Assembly (NCBI GenBank): GCA_934436435.1
Contig: CAKSAN010000016.1
Location: 1 to 64,000, forward strand
DNA length: 64,000 bases
DNA from: an uncultured Acetatifactor sp.
GTDB taxonomy: Bacteria > Bacillota > Clostridia > Lachnospirales > Lachnospiraceae
Direction of reading: 5' to 3'
Under the pieces are notes generated by a model. That model was not told where the DNA came from. It searched no databases and saw only the letters and a program-made list of their open reading frames with translations. The position numbers were made by a program, and so were the translations under genes. Shown here piece by piece: positions 16,726 to 26,497 of the stretch (the stretch's first letter is position 1; each line of letters starts with the position of its first letter).

Positions 16726-16750
16726 AAAGCATAGTGACGGAGGGTGGAAC

Positions 16751-16957
16751 GTGGAACAATTGGTAAAGAATCAATGGATTTCCTGTCCGGCATGCGGCGG
16801 AAACACAAGGACAAAAGTGCGGGAAGACACGGTACTGTATCATCAGCCCATCTTTTGTCCCAAATGCAGGAAAGAGTATCTTGTAAATGTAAAACAATTC
16901 AAAATGCAGATCGTAAAAGAACCGTACGCCGATCCACAGGAAAAGGCCAGAGCATAG
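16751..16957 (+). CDS. Cysteine-rich KTR-type zinc-ribbon protein
   Basis: The 68-residue protein starts at GTG six bases after GGAGGG. It has two CxxC knuckles (CPACGGNTRTKVRED and CPKCRKEYLVNVKQ), which form a small zinc ribbon of the cysteine-rich KTR family often found in mobile or accessory regions of Firmicutes. Molecular role unknown. It lies in the likely tetR transcript. Confidence 0.7.
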   Translation: MEQLVKNQWISCPACGGNTRTKVREDTVLYHQPIFCPKCRKEYLVNVKQFKMQIVKEPYADPQEKARA

Positions 16958-17161
16958 GAAAAGGAACAGATCGGTCATGGGGGTTGCAACTTTGGTGGAG
17001 AACCTGGACGGCAGTACGGGGGGACTGGCCCGGAAGGATGACGAAATAAGAAAAGCAGGATGAGAAAAAAGCTTCCGCACTATACAGTATTTTGTTCTGC
17101 CTGCCGAAATAAAAAAAGAACACAGTTACAGCAGTAACGGAGACAGAGGGGCGGACAGCAG

Positions 17162-17992
17162 ATGCAGGTAAAGAATTATTCCGTATTTATGGGGGAAGAC
17201 AGGATTCAAAGCAGACATGCGGCGAAGAAGGATGCGAAGCAAAAAAGGAACGGGAAAGCCATTGATGCCCGCGGAATAGCGGCGGCAACGGATCCTGTCG
17301 CGGTGAAAAGAGCCCGGGCGCAGAAGAAAGCCATGAAGATCCTGGGAGATGCCTTTGCCGGAGAATCGAAGATCGATGATGATATGTCAGAGCGCAGGGA
17401 AAAGGTAAAATCCCTGACTCAGGAGATCGCGGACCGGAAGCAGGACATAAAGGGACTGGAGGATGCGAAGGCGGCATTGCTGGAGCAGGGTGCGGATGAG
17501 AACTCCGAGGAGGTCAGACAGCTTTCCGAGGGCATCAGCGCTTATAACAAACAGGTAATGGATGCGGAGAACGAACTTACGTCAGAAAACGCAGTGATCC
17601 GCCAGACGAAGATCGAACGACTGAAGTCGAATCCCATGGGAGAGGCCAGAGATCAGGCAGATGCCGTGATGGCGGCTGCCGGGGATGAGATCATGGGTAT
17701 GCTCATCGCAGAGGGCAGGGAGCACATCGACCGGAAACAGGAAGAAGAGAAGAAAAAGGCCGAAGCAGCGGAAGAAAAGAAGCAGGAACAGGAAGCAAAG
17801 CTGGAAGCGAAAAAAGAGGACAGAGAAGAACAGAAAAAGCTGACCGAGAATATTGTGGAAGCCTCCAGAGAACTGAACGGGGGAGCAAAGGACAGCGTTG
17901 CCAGAGCACAGCAGGAGATCAGAGATATGATGAACCGGCTGAAGCTGGTGGAAGCTGATGTCAAGGGAGCCACCGTAGATCAGGGTGTATAA
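17162..17992 (+). CDS. Coiled-coil protein of unknown function
   Basis: The 276-residue, highly charged protein has no signal peptide. It begins MQVKNYSVFMGEDRIQSRHA; residues ~75-140 (SERREKVKSLTQEIADRKQD) and ~190-230 (KKKAEAAEEKKQEQEAKLEA) are strong coiled coils, and the C-terminus is helical (AQQEIRDMMNRLKLVEADV). I do not recognise a family. It lies between the zinc-ribbon gene and the acetyltransferase-protease pair on the same strand. It may be a scaffold or an exported helical protein; no evidence decides this. Confidence 0.65.
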   Translation: MQVKNYSVFMGEDRIQSRHAAKKDAKQKRNGKAIDARGIAAATDPVAVKRARAQKKAMKILGDAFAGESKIDDDMSERREKVKSLTQEIADRKQDIKGLEDAKAALLEQGADENSEEVRQLSEGISAYNKQVMDAENELTSENAVIRQTKIERLKSNPMGEARDQADAVMAAAGDEIMGMLIAEGREHIDRKQEEEKKKAEAAEEKKQEQEAKLEAKKEDREEQKKLTENIVEASRELNGGAKDSVARAQQEIRDMMNRLKLVEADVKGATVDQGV

Positions 17993-18018
17993 CAAAATAG
18001 ATTAAAAAGAAAAATCGA

Positions 18019-18055
18019 GACGGAGTAATCGCAGGACTGCTCCGTTTCCTGTTTT
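18019..18055 (+). terminator. Probable terminator after the coiled-coil gene
   Basis: The hairpin ACGGAG...CTCCGT, extended inward, is followed by TTCCTGTTTT. The T tract is imperfect. Confidence 0.5.
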
Positions 18056-18167
18056 ATTACAGGAAACGCAGGAAGTTTTCTCACTGTAGTTTTTTTCCGT
18101 TTCATATGTTATACTTAAGTTTAACACATCTGTAATGTGGCAGGTTATGGTAAAGGAGACGGAAGAT

Positions 18168-19028
18168 ATGAGGTGTGAGTTACTGTCACCCGGAGAACTG
18201 GCGGACTGGGCTGCCTGCATCCCGCAGGAGTTGTTTGTGGAGCTGATGAACGGGAGAGAGGGAATATATGCGCTGGGCGTCTGGTTCCTGGAGGAAGCGC
18301 AGGGGGCGCTTGTATGGGAGGAAGACGGGCAGAGCGTTGCGTTGGAGAGCATATATATCAGACCGCAGGCGAGGCGCCTTGGGCTTGGCACGGCATTGAT
18401 ACAACGCTTTTTGCGGGAGACCCGGTCAGAGGAAAGAGAAATTTCCGTTTCTTATGTGGAAGAGGGGGAGCGATGTCTGCTGACACCTTTTCTGCGGGAT
18501 AACGGTTTCTTCGTTGACACGGTGGCTTTCCCGACAGGGATAGTCCCGCTCCGGCGGTTGAACGAGGAACTGCTGCCACAGCTTAAGACGAACAGAAGCG
18601 GAGTACGTCCGATCTGGCAGCTGTCCGTAAGGGAGCGGGGCATATGCGAGAGGTGGTTAAAGGAGCAGCTGGATCTGCCGATACAGCCGTACCTTTCCCA
18701 GGAACCGGCGAGTTTTGCGGCCATAAGGGGCGGCGAAGTGCAGGGAGCGGTGCTTCTGCGGAGACAGGAGGAAGGCATTGCGTTGGATTATTGCTGGATC
18801 ATGCAGAGCAATCCCATAGTGCTTGCAAAGCTGCTGGCCTGTGCCATAGAACATCTGGATGAATTATATGCGCCGGAGACGATGGTGCGGATGACACTTT
18901 CCACGACACAGGCGCAGACGTTGTTTGAACGGCTTTTTGGGCAGACAGAAGAGACGACTTGTTTTTGCAGCGGAATTTATGGAAATAACAGAGAACAAGG
19001 GGGACAAGAATGGACGGAAAGGGTATGA
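18168..19028 (+). CDS. GNAT-family N-acetyltransferase (two-lobe)
   Basis: The start is the ATG nine bases after AAGGAG; an in-frame ATG 33 bases earlier lacks a ribosome site. The 286 residues include an N-terminal GNAT fold with the acetyl-CoA loop RPQARRLGLGTALIQ and a second, weaker GNAT-like half (SFAAIRGGEVQGAVLLRR). The substrate is unknown. It overlaps the next gene by 19 bases, so it is probably translated together with the calpain-like protease and may act on the same partner. Confidence 0.75.
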   Translation: MRCELLSPGELADWAACIPQELFVELMNGREGIYALGVWFLEEAQGALVWEEDGQSVALESIYIRPQARRLGLGTALIQRFLRETRSEEREISVSYVEEGERCLLTPFLRDNGFFVDTVAFPTGIVPLRRLNEELLPQLKTNRSGVRPIWQLSVRERGICERWLKEQLDLPIQPYLSQEPASFAAIRGGEVQGAVLLRRQEEGIALDYCWIMQSNPIVLAKLLACAIEHLDELYAPETMVRMTLSTTQAQTLFERLFGQTEETTCFCSGIYGNNREQGGQEWTERV

Positions 19029-21343
19029 TGGAGAATCAGCTACAGAAGGAGCGGGAACACAAGCTTCAGATCACGACGCAGGAGCAGCAGACGATAGAGA
19101 CGACGGCGTTTGATGAGCGTTTTTTGCAGCTGACGCAGGAAAGCTATGCGAACCAGACGGCAGAGCCGGATTCCCTGGCATTATACAGGGAAAAGACTGC
19201 GGAAATGAAGGATACCGCCGAGCTTGGAGGGACATCCGGCAAGGGAAAAAAGAGCATTAATGCCGAGAAGAAGGAGAAGATCCGCAGAAGCAAGGCATTG
19301 ACAGGCAAAGCGACTGCCTATACAGAAGAAATTCACACACAACTGGCGCAGGTTCAGCAGGAGACGACAAAAAATGATCCCGAGCTTCAGCTTCGGTTTC
19401 TGGAACAGTACCGTTTTACACCGCAAATGTTTGTGAGCAGCAATATCCGTGCAAATTTTAAGGAATATGTGAGTCTGGTCAACAGCTATTACAAGATTCA
19501 GCGCTTGTATGAGGAAAGCGAGGATGCGGCGGGCATGCAGCGGTTGGAGGCACTTGCACCGATTGTGGAGGCCTTTACACACAGACTTTCGGTGTACTGT
19601 GAACAGAACAGAGTTTTCCTGAGCGGGGAAATCCTGGCCGATAAACAAAAGGCATCACAGCTGACGCAGCAGGAGATAGATAACTGGTACGGACTGGTCA
19701 GTGAGTATGAGCCGGAGACGGCAGAGCTTCCGGCGGCACCCGAGGAACAGCTGACGGCGGAGGAAATGAAGCAGGTGTGCACCCAGATCCATCTGCTGCG
19801 GGAAGACGCCGAGGCAGACCCGAACAGTGATCCCGCATGGCTGGAGGATCTGCGGCTGAGAGAGCAACGCTATCAGGCCTATTATCTCCTGGCGGCCAAA
19901 AAGGCCGAACTGGCAGACGGCGGGGACACGGCGGAGCTGAAGCAGACGATCCGGGAACTACAGGAGGATGTCAGGAGGCTGGAACTGCGGAAACTGCGCA
20001 TGGAACTGGGAATGCCGCAGGCCGGGCAGCAGACAGAGACTATCCGCCGGACAAGAGAAGAAGCTATCTCCACGGATTCGGATAAGCTAAGTTACCAGTC
20101 AAGAGACCGTCTGGCGGCATTGAACCGCAGTCTGCAGGAGGCGGGCGGATCGCCGGATACGGTGGCGTTGATCGGGCAGTATGTACAGGGAACCAGGTAC
20201 CGGGTCGGCTATACCCGGGAAAGAGAGAATCTGCAGGCGGCGCGGAAAGCGGTTGAGAAGGCTTTGCAACAGGAGAATAATGAACAGATCCGCGAGGCAC
20301 TTTTGGGGGTCAAGTCCTATTTTGACAAAATGACAAACGGCACACTGGTGGTTCCGGAGGGAGCGGAGATCCTTGACTGTCGGAATAAGCGGCCGGAAGA
20401 GACCGGTACGGGCACAAGAGGGGCTACGCGCAACGCCCTGATCCGCAAGCTGACGTATTGGAGTGACCAGAAGGATACACCGTTGTTTGCCCATGAGCCT
20501 ACGGTCAATGACCTGAAGCAGCGTCTGGTTTCCAACTGTTACATGATGGCATCCACTGCCGGACTGGTGGAGTTTTCACCGGAGATCCTGAAAAGCTGTA
20601 TCGTGGATGAGGGGGACAGTGTGGTGGTCCGGCTCTATGAGAGAAGGGTGGTCAACAAGGCAAAGGAACAGCCGGAGGAGGAACCTTCTGTGGAGGAACT
20701 GACGGAGGGAGAGTTACAGGAAGACCAGCTGGAGGATGATCTGCTGGACGGCTTTGATCTGTTGGATGACATCGAAGAGACGGAACTTGCACCGGTCTAT
20801 GTGCGTGTCAGCAAGGAAATTCCCCGGATTGCCGGGGTGGATGCATTGTCTTCCGGTGCGCTCTGGATGCAGATGATAGAGAAGGCGTGTGCATTTGTGG
20901 GAAGAGATAAGGTCAAGGGCTACCAGTCGCTCTGGTACGGCGAGGGCGGAGCGTTTCTGGAGCGGCTCCTTGGGATCTCCCCGGAGCCTGTGGACACGGA
21001 GGACGAAGACACTTTGTTCGAAGAGATCCGCACCGGCAAGGAGCGTGGTTATGTCTATAATGCCGGAACGAAGGGCACTGCGGGCAAGGAGGACGGCTTG
21101 AACGGCGGGCACGCCTATACGGTCATGGGAGCGAAAGAGATTGACGGGAAGAAGTGCATTCTCTTAAGAAACCCCTACAGTACCTTCTCTCTCCAGTATC
21201 AGGAGAACGGCGAGAAGACCAGAACCGGCGATCTGATCAATGTCTCCTCGGACGAGACCTACGGACAGTTCTATATCGAGGTATCGGATTTCGTCAGAAA
21301 GTTCGGACAGGTGACCCGTACCAATATCGCCGCAGGGACGTAG
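19010..21343 (+). CDS. Calpain-like (C2/papain-fold) cysteine protease with long coiled N-terminus
   Basis: The 777-residue protein starts after GGGGGACA. Residues ~1-430 are Gln/Glu-rich helices. The C-terminal ~270 residues look like a calpain catalytic core: Cys510 in SNCYMMASTAGL, His701 in GGHAYTVMGAKEI and Asn721 in LRNPYSTF, the order and spacing of the C2 triad. No signal peptide or membrane segment is seen, so it is cytoplasmic or leaves by a non-Sec route. An acidic stretch (residues ~540-600) separates the Cys and His lobes. The gene follows and overlaps the acetyltransferase gene. Bacterial calpains are uncommon and poorly understood; an effector role is speculation. Confidence 0.7.
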   Translation: MDGKGMMENQLQKEREHKLQITTQEQQTIETTAFDERFLQLTQESYANQTAEPDSLALYREKTAEMKDTAELGGTSGKGKKSINAEKKEKIRRSKALTGKATAYTEEIHTQLAQVQQETTKNDPELQLRFLEQYRFTPQMFVSSNIRANFKEYVSLVNSYYKIQRLYEESEDAAGMQRLEALAPIVEAFTHRLSVYCEQNRVFLSGEILADKQKASQLTQQEIDNWYGLVSEYEPETAELPAAPEEQLTAEEMKQVCTQIHLLREDAEADPNSDPAWLEDLRLREQRYQAYYLLAAKKAELADGGDTAELKQTIRELQEDVRRLELRKLRMELGMPQAGQQTETIRRTREEAISTDSDKLSYQSRDRLAALNRSLQEAGGSPDTVALIGQYVQGTRYRVGYTRERENLQAARKAVEKALQQENNEQIREALLGVKSYFDKMTNGTLVVPEGAEILDCRNKRPEETGTGTRGATRNALIRKLTYWSDQKDTPLFAHEPTVNDLKQRLVSNCYMMASTAGLVEFSPEILKSCIVDEGDSVVVRLYERRVVNKAKEQPEEEPSVEELTEGELQEDQLEDDLLDGFDLLDDIEETELAPVYVRVSKEIPRIAGVDALSSGALWMQMIEKACAFVGRDKVKGYQSLWYGEGGAFLERLLGISPEPVDTEDEDTLFEEIRTGKERGYVYNAGTKGTAGKEDGLNGGHAYTVMGAKEIDGKKCILLRNPYSTFSLQYQENGEKTRTGDLINVSSDETYGQFYIEVSDFVRKFGQVTRTNIAAGT

Positions 21344-21346
21344 CGG

Positions 21347-22657
21347 TCAGCCCGGGGACAGATTATGGAGTACCTGATCTTTGGTGAGCACGAAATCACC
21401 CAGGATCTCGTCGCTCCATTTTTGCAGGTCTTCCAGGCGAAGAAGGATCCCACCGTAGTTACGGATTCCATGGGAGGAGGCCAGCTCTTCTGTATAATCC
21501 TCCAACAGGTAGATGTTGTCAAAGCGTACCGGTCCGGAGGTATACTGGCAGACCAGAGGGATCACGCCGGTAACATCCCGGTCGATGGAGACTCCGCTCT
21601 CCGTGACGTGAAACGTGATCCAGGCCATGGCCTCCAGCATGCTGAGAGCGTTTTTCTGGGTGGACACATAATTGCCCAGAGAGTAATAACACAGAGCTTC
21701 GTTGCCGTTTTCTGCGGTGATCCATTCGATGGGCTCCACCACATGGGGATGCGTTCCGATAATGACATCGGCGCCGGCCTCCGTCATGGCCAGTGCCCAT
21801 TTTTTCTGATAACCTGAAACCTCAGAGGAATACTCCGTTCCCCAATGGGGACAGACGATGACAACATCGGCCAGTTCCTTTGCACGGGCAATATCTTCCG
21901 GAACCTGTGGATTCAGGGTGGTGAAATCCATCTGCCCGGTCTGTTCATTTACGGCACACAGAAGATTCAGATGTCCCAGAAGATTTAAAGGCAGTGTCTC
22001 TGTATTGGCACCGTATGTATAGTTCAGGATCGCAAAGGTCACATCCTCTACTGTAAGCAAAGGAATATCGTCTGCCTGAGAAATATCTTCGTGGATACCG
22101 GTCACAAGAATATCAGGATGCTGCTCTTCCCAGAATTGTGCACAATACAATAAGCCGTCCAGTTTTTGGTCCGCGGTATGATTGGAGGCATGCAATACGA
22201 CATTGAAGCCTGCATCTGCGATTGCATCCCCGACCTCAGTAGGAGAATTAAAATAGGGAAAACCGGAAAAACCACGGGAATTTCCTCCAAGAATAGTTTC
22301 CTGATTGATGATCTTCACATCTGCGGTATCCAGAAAAGGGCGGATCCCATCGAACAGCATGGAATAATCATAGGTATCATCCTCCTGTCTGCCACTGGCC
22401 ACGATCCCCATGTGCATCAGATTATCCCCTACAGCCATAAGAGTAATATCGTGCTCCAAAAAAGGCGTGGGGGTAGGAAGCGGTGTGGGAGTGGGAAGCA
22501 GCGTGGGAGAAGGAACCGGTGTGGGAGTAGCAGCAACAGCAATGGGACGACCGCCGGTAGCGGACGGCCCTGAAAAATAATAGCCAATAATGCCGGCGAA
22601 TAATATAAGCGGAACAAGGATCAGGAGAAGGTATCGCCGGGAATTTGCTTTTTTCAT
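21347..22657 (-). CDS. CapA/PgsA-family metallophosphoesterase-fold lipid-side protein
   Basis: The 436-residue protein has an N-terminal membrane anchor (YLLLILVPLILFAGIIGYYF), a Pro-Thr spacer (TPTPVPSPTLLPTPTPLPTP) and a CapA domain with metal-site motifs AVGDNLMH, NQETILGG, ASNHTADQ, PHWGTEYSS and GTHPHVVEP. Proteins of this group act outside the membrane in capsule or poly-gamma-glutamate formation; no other such genes are nearby, so the substrate is open. It is convergent with the protease gene, only four bases between stops. Part of its 3' end is repeated downstream of the NlpC/P60 gene. Confidence 0.85.
   Translation of the reverse strand: MKKANSRRYLLLILVPLILFAGIIGYYFSGPSATGGRPIAVAATPTPVPSPTLLPTPTPLPTPTPFLEHDITLMAVGDNLMHMGIVASGRQEDDTYDYSMLFDGIRPFLDTADVKIINQETILGGNSRGFSGFPYFNSPTEVGDAIADAGFNVVLHASNHTADQKLDGLLYCAQFWEEQHPDILVTGIHEDISQADDIPLLTVEDVTFAILNYTYGANTETLPLNLLGHLNLLCAVNEQTGQMDFTTLNPQVPEDIARAKELADVVIVCPHWGTEYSSEVSGYQKKWALAMTEAGADVIIGTHPHVVEPIEWITAENGNEALCYYSLGNYVSTQKNALSMLEAMAWITFHVTESGVSIDRDVTGVIPLVCQYTSGPVRFDNIYLLEDYTEELASSHGIRNYGGILLRLEDLQKWSDEILGDFVLTKDQVLHNLSPG
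21362..21424. repeat. capA 3'-end segment repeated at 26317-26379
   Basis: These ~63 bases encode the WSDEI-LGDFVLTKD end of CapA on the minus strand. They match a non-coding stretch at 26317-26379 over most positions. On the plus strand the segment forms a weak hairpin ending CTCCATTTTT and could stop transcription from the protease gene. Confidence 0.7.
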
Positions 22658-23015
22658 AAGTAAATCCTGCCTTTCTGCAACCTGTAAAGTGGCGGCGCAA
22701 TCTTAGGTGTAAAAATACTATAGATATTGTACCAAGTTGCTGGCGCAACAGCCAGCCCAGATACATAAAAAACTTTGTTTTTCACAAAAAAATACATAAA
22801 CCGCCAACTGCTATGTTTAGTTTATCATTGTTTTGTTATCTCAACAACTACATATCTCTAGCGGAAAACCTCAGGGTCATCTTTCAGCTTCGGAATGGAC
22901 AACGTTTTAAGCAGCGTTACCAGGGAATGACCATGGCAGAACTGTAAACAAAAAACACGCATAAACTCCCGCATTGCGTCGGGATATATGAGATCAAAGA
23001 TATAATGTCGAAGTG
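22658..23015. other. Divergent intergenic region between capA and the chemoreceptor gene
   Basis: AT-rich, no supported gene. The left part must hold the capA promoter (ribosome site GGCAGGA seen); TTGCTGGCGCAACAGCCAGC near 22737-22756 forms a short hairpin. Nothing else recognised. Confidence 0.4.
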
Positions 23016-23044
23016 TTGTGAATTCTGATAAAATATGCTATGAT
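23016..23044 (+). promoter_or_regulatory. Promoter of the chemoreceptor gene
   Basis: TTGTGA, 17-base spacer, TATGAT. Confidence 0.5.
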
Positions 23045-23145
23045 ATTTTTCAATTATATCAACTAGTGGATGTTTCATCATGTCCGTACGGGGATGGGAA
23101 ACAGCAGGAAAAAAGTTTATATCAGAAAATGAGGAGGGTGCTGAA

Positions 23146-24807
23146 ATGAAGAAAAAAATGGGGTATTTGCAGTTGATTTTAATGATCGGCTGCATTCCGA
23201 TGCTTGCAACGATGGTTGCCCTGACGGTATATGCATCGGGCAAAATGAAAGATGAGCTGGTCGACAGTACCTATCTGCGGCTGAAAGCATGTGCTATATC
23301 AGTGGAACAGTATTTCACATGGGATATCCGTGAGGATATTCTGGAAAAGGATGATATCAGTTATCAGTTTATAGATTCTTTGCAGGATGAACATATTGAA
23401 CAGACGCTTTTCATGGAGGATGAGAGATTTATTACTTCCATTGTGGACCAGGATGGGAACAGGGCAGAAGGAACCAAGGCTGATCCACAGATATGGGAGA
23501 CGGTCAGAGCCGGTAACGATTATGAGGCTGATGGAGTAGAGATTCAGGGAGAAGAATATTATGTCTATTATATGCCCGTATGTTCCGATGACGGAGAGAT
23601 TCTGGGAATGGCTTTTGCCGGAGAACGGGAGAGCATAGTTCAGGATGCAATATCCGACATGTTAAGAAGTCTGGTTCTGCGCTCAGTATGTCTGAATGTT
23701 CTTTTTATTGCTGTCATGGTTTATCTGTCATTCAAAATACGAAAACCATTACTGGCGACCGCAGAATATATTGACCAAATTGCCAATGGTAATCTGTCAG
23801 GCAATCTTGAAGTGAAATCTGTGATCCGTGAAGTGACCACTCTGATCCGGGCATCTGTCAGCCTGAAGGATAAATTGAACAGTATTGTCACTGAGGTGGA
23901 TGAACATGCTGCACAATTGGATAGCAGCATGGAATTATTAAATACATTGGCATCTGCAAGCAGTAAGGGAACCAACCAGATCAGACAGGCCGTGGACGAA
24001 CTGGCTGCAACCGCTGCATCACTGGCAGAGAATGTACAGACTGTTAATTCCAGAATGTTGGAGATGGGGGACAATGTTAATGCGATCCATTCGGAGACAG
24101 TAACATTGAATGAGAATTCCAATAAAATGGATCGTGCCAATCGTAATGCTTCAGAATCCATGAATCTGGTGCTGGAAAGCTCGCATACCTCTTCGGACAT
24201 TATTACTGAGATGATCGTACAGGTAAAGGCAACCAATGAGGCCATTGCATCCATTAGTAAAGCAGTGGAACTGATTTCTGATATTACCGCACAGACGAAT
24301 CTATTGTCATTGAATGCTTCCATTGAAGCAGCGAGGGCAGGACAGGCAGGCAAAGGCTTCGCTGTGGTCGCTACAGAGATCAAACAGCTCGCTGAACAGA
24401 GCAGCCAGAGTGCGGATACGATCAAGAAAATTGCTGATGATATTCTCGAAAAATCTAATAAATCTGTAGAGTTAACTGAACGGATGCGTGCACTGGCAGA
24501 AAAAGAGCAGGCAGACATCGGAGGTGCCAAGAATGGTTTTGATACTCTGAGCCAGATTATTGAGGCTAATGTTACGACAGCGGGAATTATTGCGGAAAAA
24601 ACGAAGAATCTGGAGGAATTGAAACAGACTATTATAAATAGTATAACAGAACTGAGTGCGATCAGTGAAGAGAATGCAGCCAGCAACGAGGAAGTAACGG
24701 CAAACGTCTCTGATATCGCAGAATCAGTTAACAAAATTTCGGACGATACAGGAACAATTAAAAAGGTATCCACTGATCTGGAAGCGTTGATGCAGTATTT
24801 TAAGTAG
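23146..24807 (+). CDS. Methyl-accepting chemotaxis protein
   Basis: The 553-residue receptor starts at the ATG after GAGGAGGGTG. An N-terminal membrane segment ([19 protein letters not shown]), an external sensing domain of ~160 residues with a PAS/cache-like [20 protein letters not shown], and a second membrane segment ([12 protein letters not shown]) precede a HAMP-like linker. The cytoplasmic signalling hairpin carries [19 protein letters not shown] and [15 protein letters not shown], the CheA/CheW contact tip. Flagellar or che genes are not in the window. The ligand is unknown. Confidence 0.9.
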   Translation: MKKKMGYLQLILMIGCIPMLATMVALTVYASGKMKDELVDSTYLRLKACAISVEQYFTWDIREDILEKDDISYQFIDSLQDEHIEQTLFMEDERFITSIVDQDGNRAEGTKADPQIWETVRAGNDYEADGVEIQGEEYYVYYMPVCSDDGEILGMAFAGERESIVQDAISDMLRSLVLRSVCLNVLFIAVMVYLSFKIRKPLLATAEYIDQIANGNLSGNLEVKSVIREVTTLIRASVSLKDKLNSIVTEVDEHAAQLDSSMELLNTLASASSKGTNQIRQAVDELAATAASLAENVQTVNSRMLEMGDNVNAIHSETVTLNENSNKMDRANRNASESMNLVLESSHTSSDIITEMIVQVKATNEAIASISKAVELISDITAQTNLLSLNASIEAARAGQAGKGFAVVATEIKQLAEQSSQSADTIKKIADDILEKSNKSVELTERMRALAEKEQADIGGAKNGFDTLSQIIEANVTTAGIIAEKTKNLEELKQTIINSITELSAISEENAASNEEVTANVSDIAESVNKISDDTGTIKKVSTDLEALMQYFK

Positions 24808-25058
24808 TTTAAGACAGGCGTCTATGAGTAGTAAAATTCTCATACCGGTCCGGGTGCCGTTGGACTGGGGGTAAGTGTTTTTTGATCCCGGACTTCAGAA
24901 ATAAGAGATATGGAAAATGTATTTTGTTATTATGTTTTCTTTTGCAGCAGAATCGTTTTTAAGATATTTAGGAAAATTTGTGGACTGGTGTTGTCGTATG
25001 TGTTATAATTCCGAACGTCATCAGAAAACTGAAGTTGCAGGAAGTAACAGGGATTATA

Positions 25059-26300
25059 ATGAAAAAAAGAATGTTCATGGCACTGGCGGTCACTCTCACC
25101 GGAGTCAGTATGGTGGTGGCAGCAGGAAACGGAGAACTGAAAATACAGAGTGAAGCCTCGGTACAGAAAGTACATGCGGCAGAAATACATCAGATCGGTG
25201 TCGAGCCGATCCCGGCTACCGGACAGATTACCATAGAGGATCTGCTGGCGGTACAGGGTGGCGAGACGGAAGATCCCAGAGCACTGGAAGAGGTGTCGGA
25301 TCCGGAGGACGTCCCGGTAGACGAAGCTTCCGTAGAGGATACGAGCGCAGATGAGTATGCATCGTTAGCAATCACCAATGTGACGAATTACGTCAATGTC
25401 CGGACAGAACCGAACACGGACAGTGCCGTAGTGGGCAAAATCTATGACGGAGCGGTGGCACAGATCCTGGATGTGGCAGGAGAGGATCAGGACTGGTTCC
25501 GGATCATCTCCGGTAATGTGGAGGGTTATATCAAGGCAGAGTTTTTCATCTATGGAGATGCAGCAGCTGAGGTTGTAGACAATTATGTGACCAGATATGC
25601 TGTTGTTACCGCTGACCGTCTGAATGTGAGACAGGATCCTGCCACAGATGCAAAAAGAATTGGTTACATTGACAATGGAGAAAAGGTAAAAATTCTGGAG
25701 AATGACGGAGACTGGCTGAAGGTACAGTACACCGACAGCAAGGAAGGCTATGTCTCTGCGGAATATGTGACGATCTCGGAAGAATTTATCTATGCGAAGA
25801 CAATAGAAGAGGAACAGGCGGAAATTGCCGCGCAGAAGGCATTGCAGGCAAGAGAACAGACTGCCGAGCAGGATGCTCCGGAGGTGATCACGAGCATCAC
25901 ACTTCCCGCAACTACTTATACCTCCAATGCAGAACTCAGACAGGGAATGATTGAGTATGCCATGCAGTATCTGGGCAACCGGTATGTACACGGAGGTTCC
26001 AGTCTGTCAGGGGGTACGGATTGTTCCGGATTCACCTGCTTTATCTATGCGGAGTTCGGCTATTCTATCAGTCGTACACCGGGAGGACAGTATTCCGGTG
26101 CCGGACGCAGCATCAGCTCTGAAGAACTTCAGCCCGGAGATATTGTATGTTATAGTTCCAATGGAGGGAAGAGTTGTACTCATGTGGGACTGTATATCGG
26201 TGACGGACAGATCATTCATTCCGCTAATTCACGGAAAGGTGTCATCATCAGTGCAGTGGATTACAGCCCCATTATTGGTATGAGAAATGTTATTGATTAG
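25059..26300 (+). CDS. Secreted SH3b-SH3b-NlpC/P60 peptidoglycan hydrolase
   Basis: The 413-residue protein starts with a Sec signal (MKKRMFMALAVTLTGVSMVV). Two bacterial SH3 domains follow, at ~105-160 (NYVNVRTEPNTDSAVVG) and ~180-235 (RLNVRQDPATDAKRIGY), and then a helical linker. The C-terminal NlpC/P60 domain has Cys in GGTDCSGFTCFI, His in THVGLYIGDG and a second polar site in IIHSANSRK. Such enzymes cut gamma-D-Glu-diaminoacid bonds in wall peptides; the SH3 parts bind the wall. It is a single-gene unit between the chemoreceptor and the amino acid importer and ends at a terminator derived from a capA-like sequence. Confidence 0.9.
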   Translation: MKKRMFMALAVTLTGVSMVVAAGNGELKIQSEASVQKVHAAEIHQIGVEPIPATGQITIEDLLAVQGGETEDPRALEEVSDPEDVPVDEASVEDTSADEYASLAITNVTNYVNVRTEPNTDSAVVGKIYDGAVAQILDVAGEDQDWFRIISGNVEGYIKAEFFIYGDAAAEVVDNYVTRYAVVTADRLNVRQDPATDAKRIGYIDNGEKVKILENDGDWLKVQYTDSKEGYVSAEYVTISEEFIYAKTIEEEQAEIAAQKALQAREQTAEQDAPEVITSITLPATTYTSNAELRQGMIEYAMQYLGNRYVHGGSSLSGGTDCSGFTCFIYAEFGYSISRTPGGQYSGAGRSISSEELQPGDIVCYSSNGGKSCTHVGLYIGDGQIIHSANSRKGVIISAVDYSPIIGMRNVID

Positions 26301-26316
26301 CCACATTCGTATTTAA

Positions 26317-26379
26317 ATTATGGAGTACCCGGTCTTTGGTGAGCACGAAATCTCCCAGAGTCCGGGTGCTCCATTTTTG
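26317..26379 (+). terminator. Terminator built from a copy of the capA 3' end
   Basis: GGAGTACCCGG (26322) pairs with CCGGGTGCTCC (26362) and is followed by ATTTTTG. Read on the minus strand it still encodes LGDFVLTKDRVLHN, close to the CapA C-terminus encoded at 21362-21424. Confidence 0.75.
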
Positions 26380-26411
26380 TACAGTGAAAAAAACAAATTA
26401 CTGTTTTCCTA

Positions 26412-26440
26412 TTGACATAGTATGAAATAGGAGATATAAT
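26412..26440 (+). promoter_or_regulatory. Strong sigma-A promoter of the amino acid importer genes
   Basis: TTGACA, 17-base spacer, TATAAT: a full consensus match. Confidence 0.8.
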
Positions 26441-26497
26441 CCTACCAATAAGTTAATTCGATACTTAAATGAAACATCGAAGAGGAGGAAAAGAATT

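Noticed and set aside
23721..24773. Minus-strand open frame of 350 codons in the chemoreceptor gene
   Set aside because: Low-complexity Ser/Ala/Val-rich translation opposite a coiled-coil gene, with no ribosome site.
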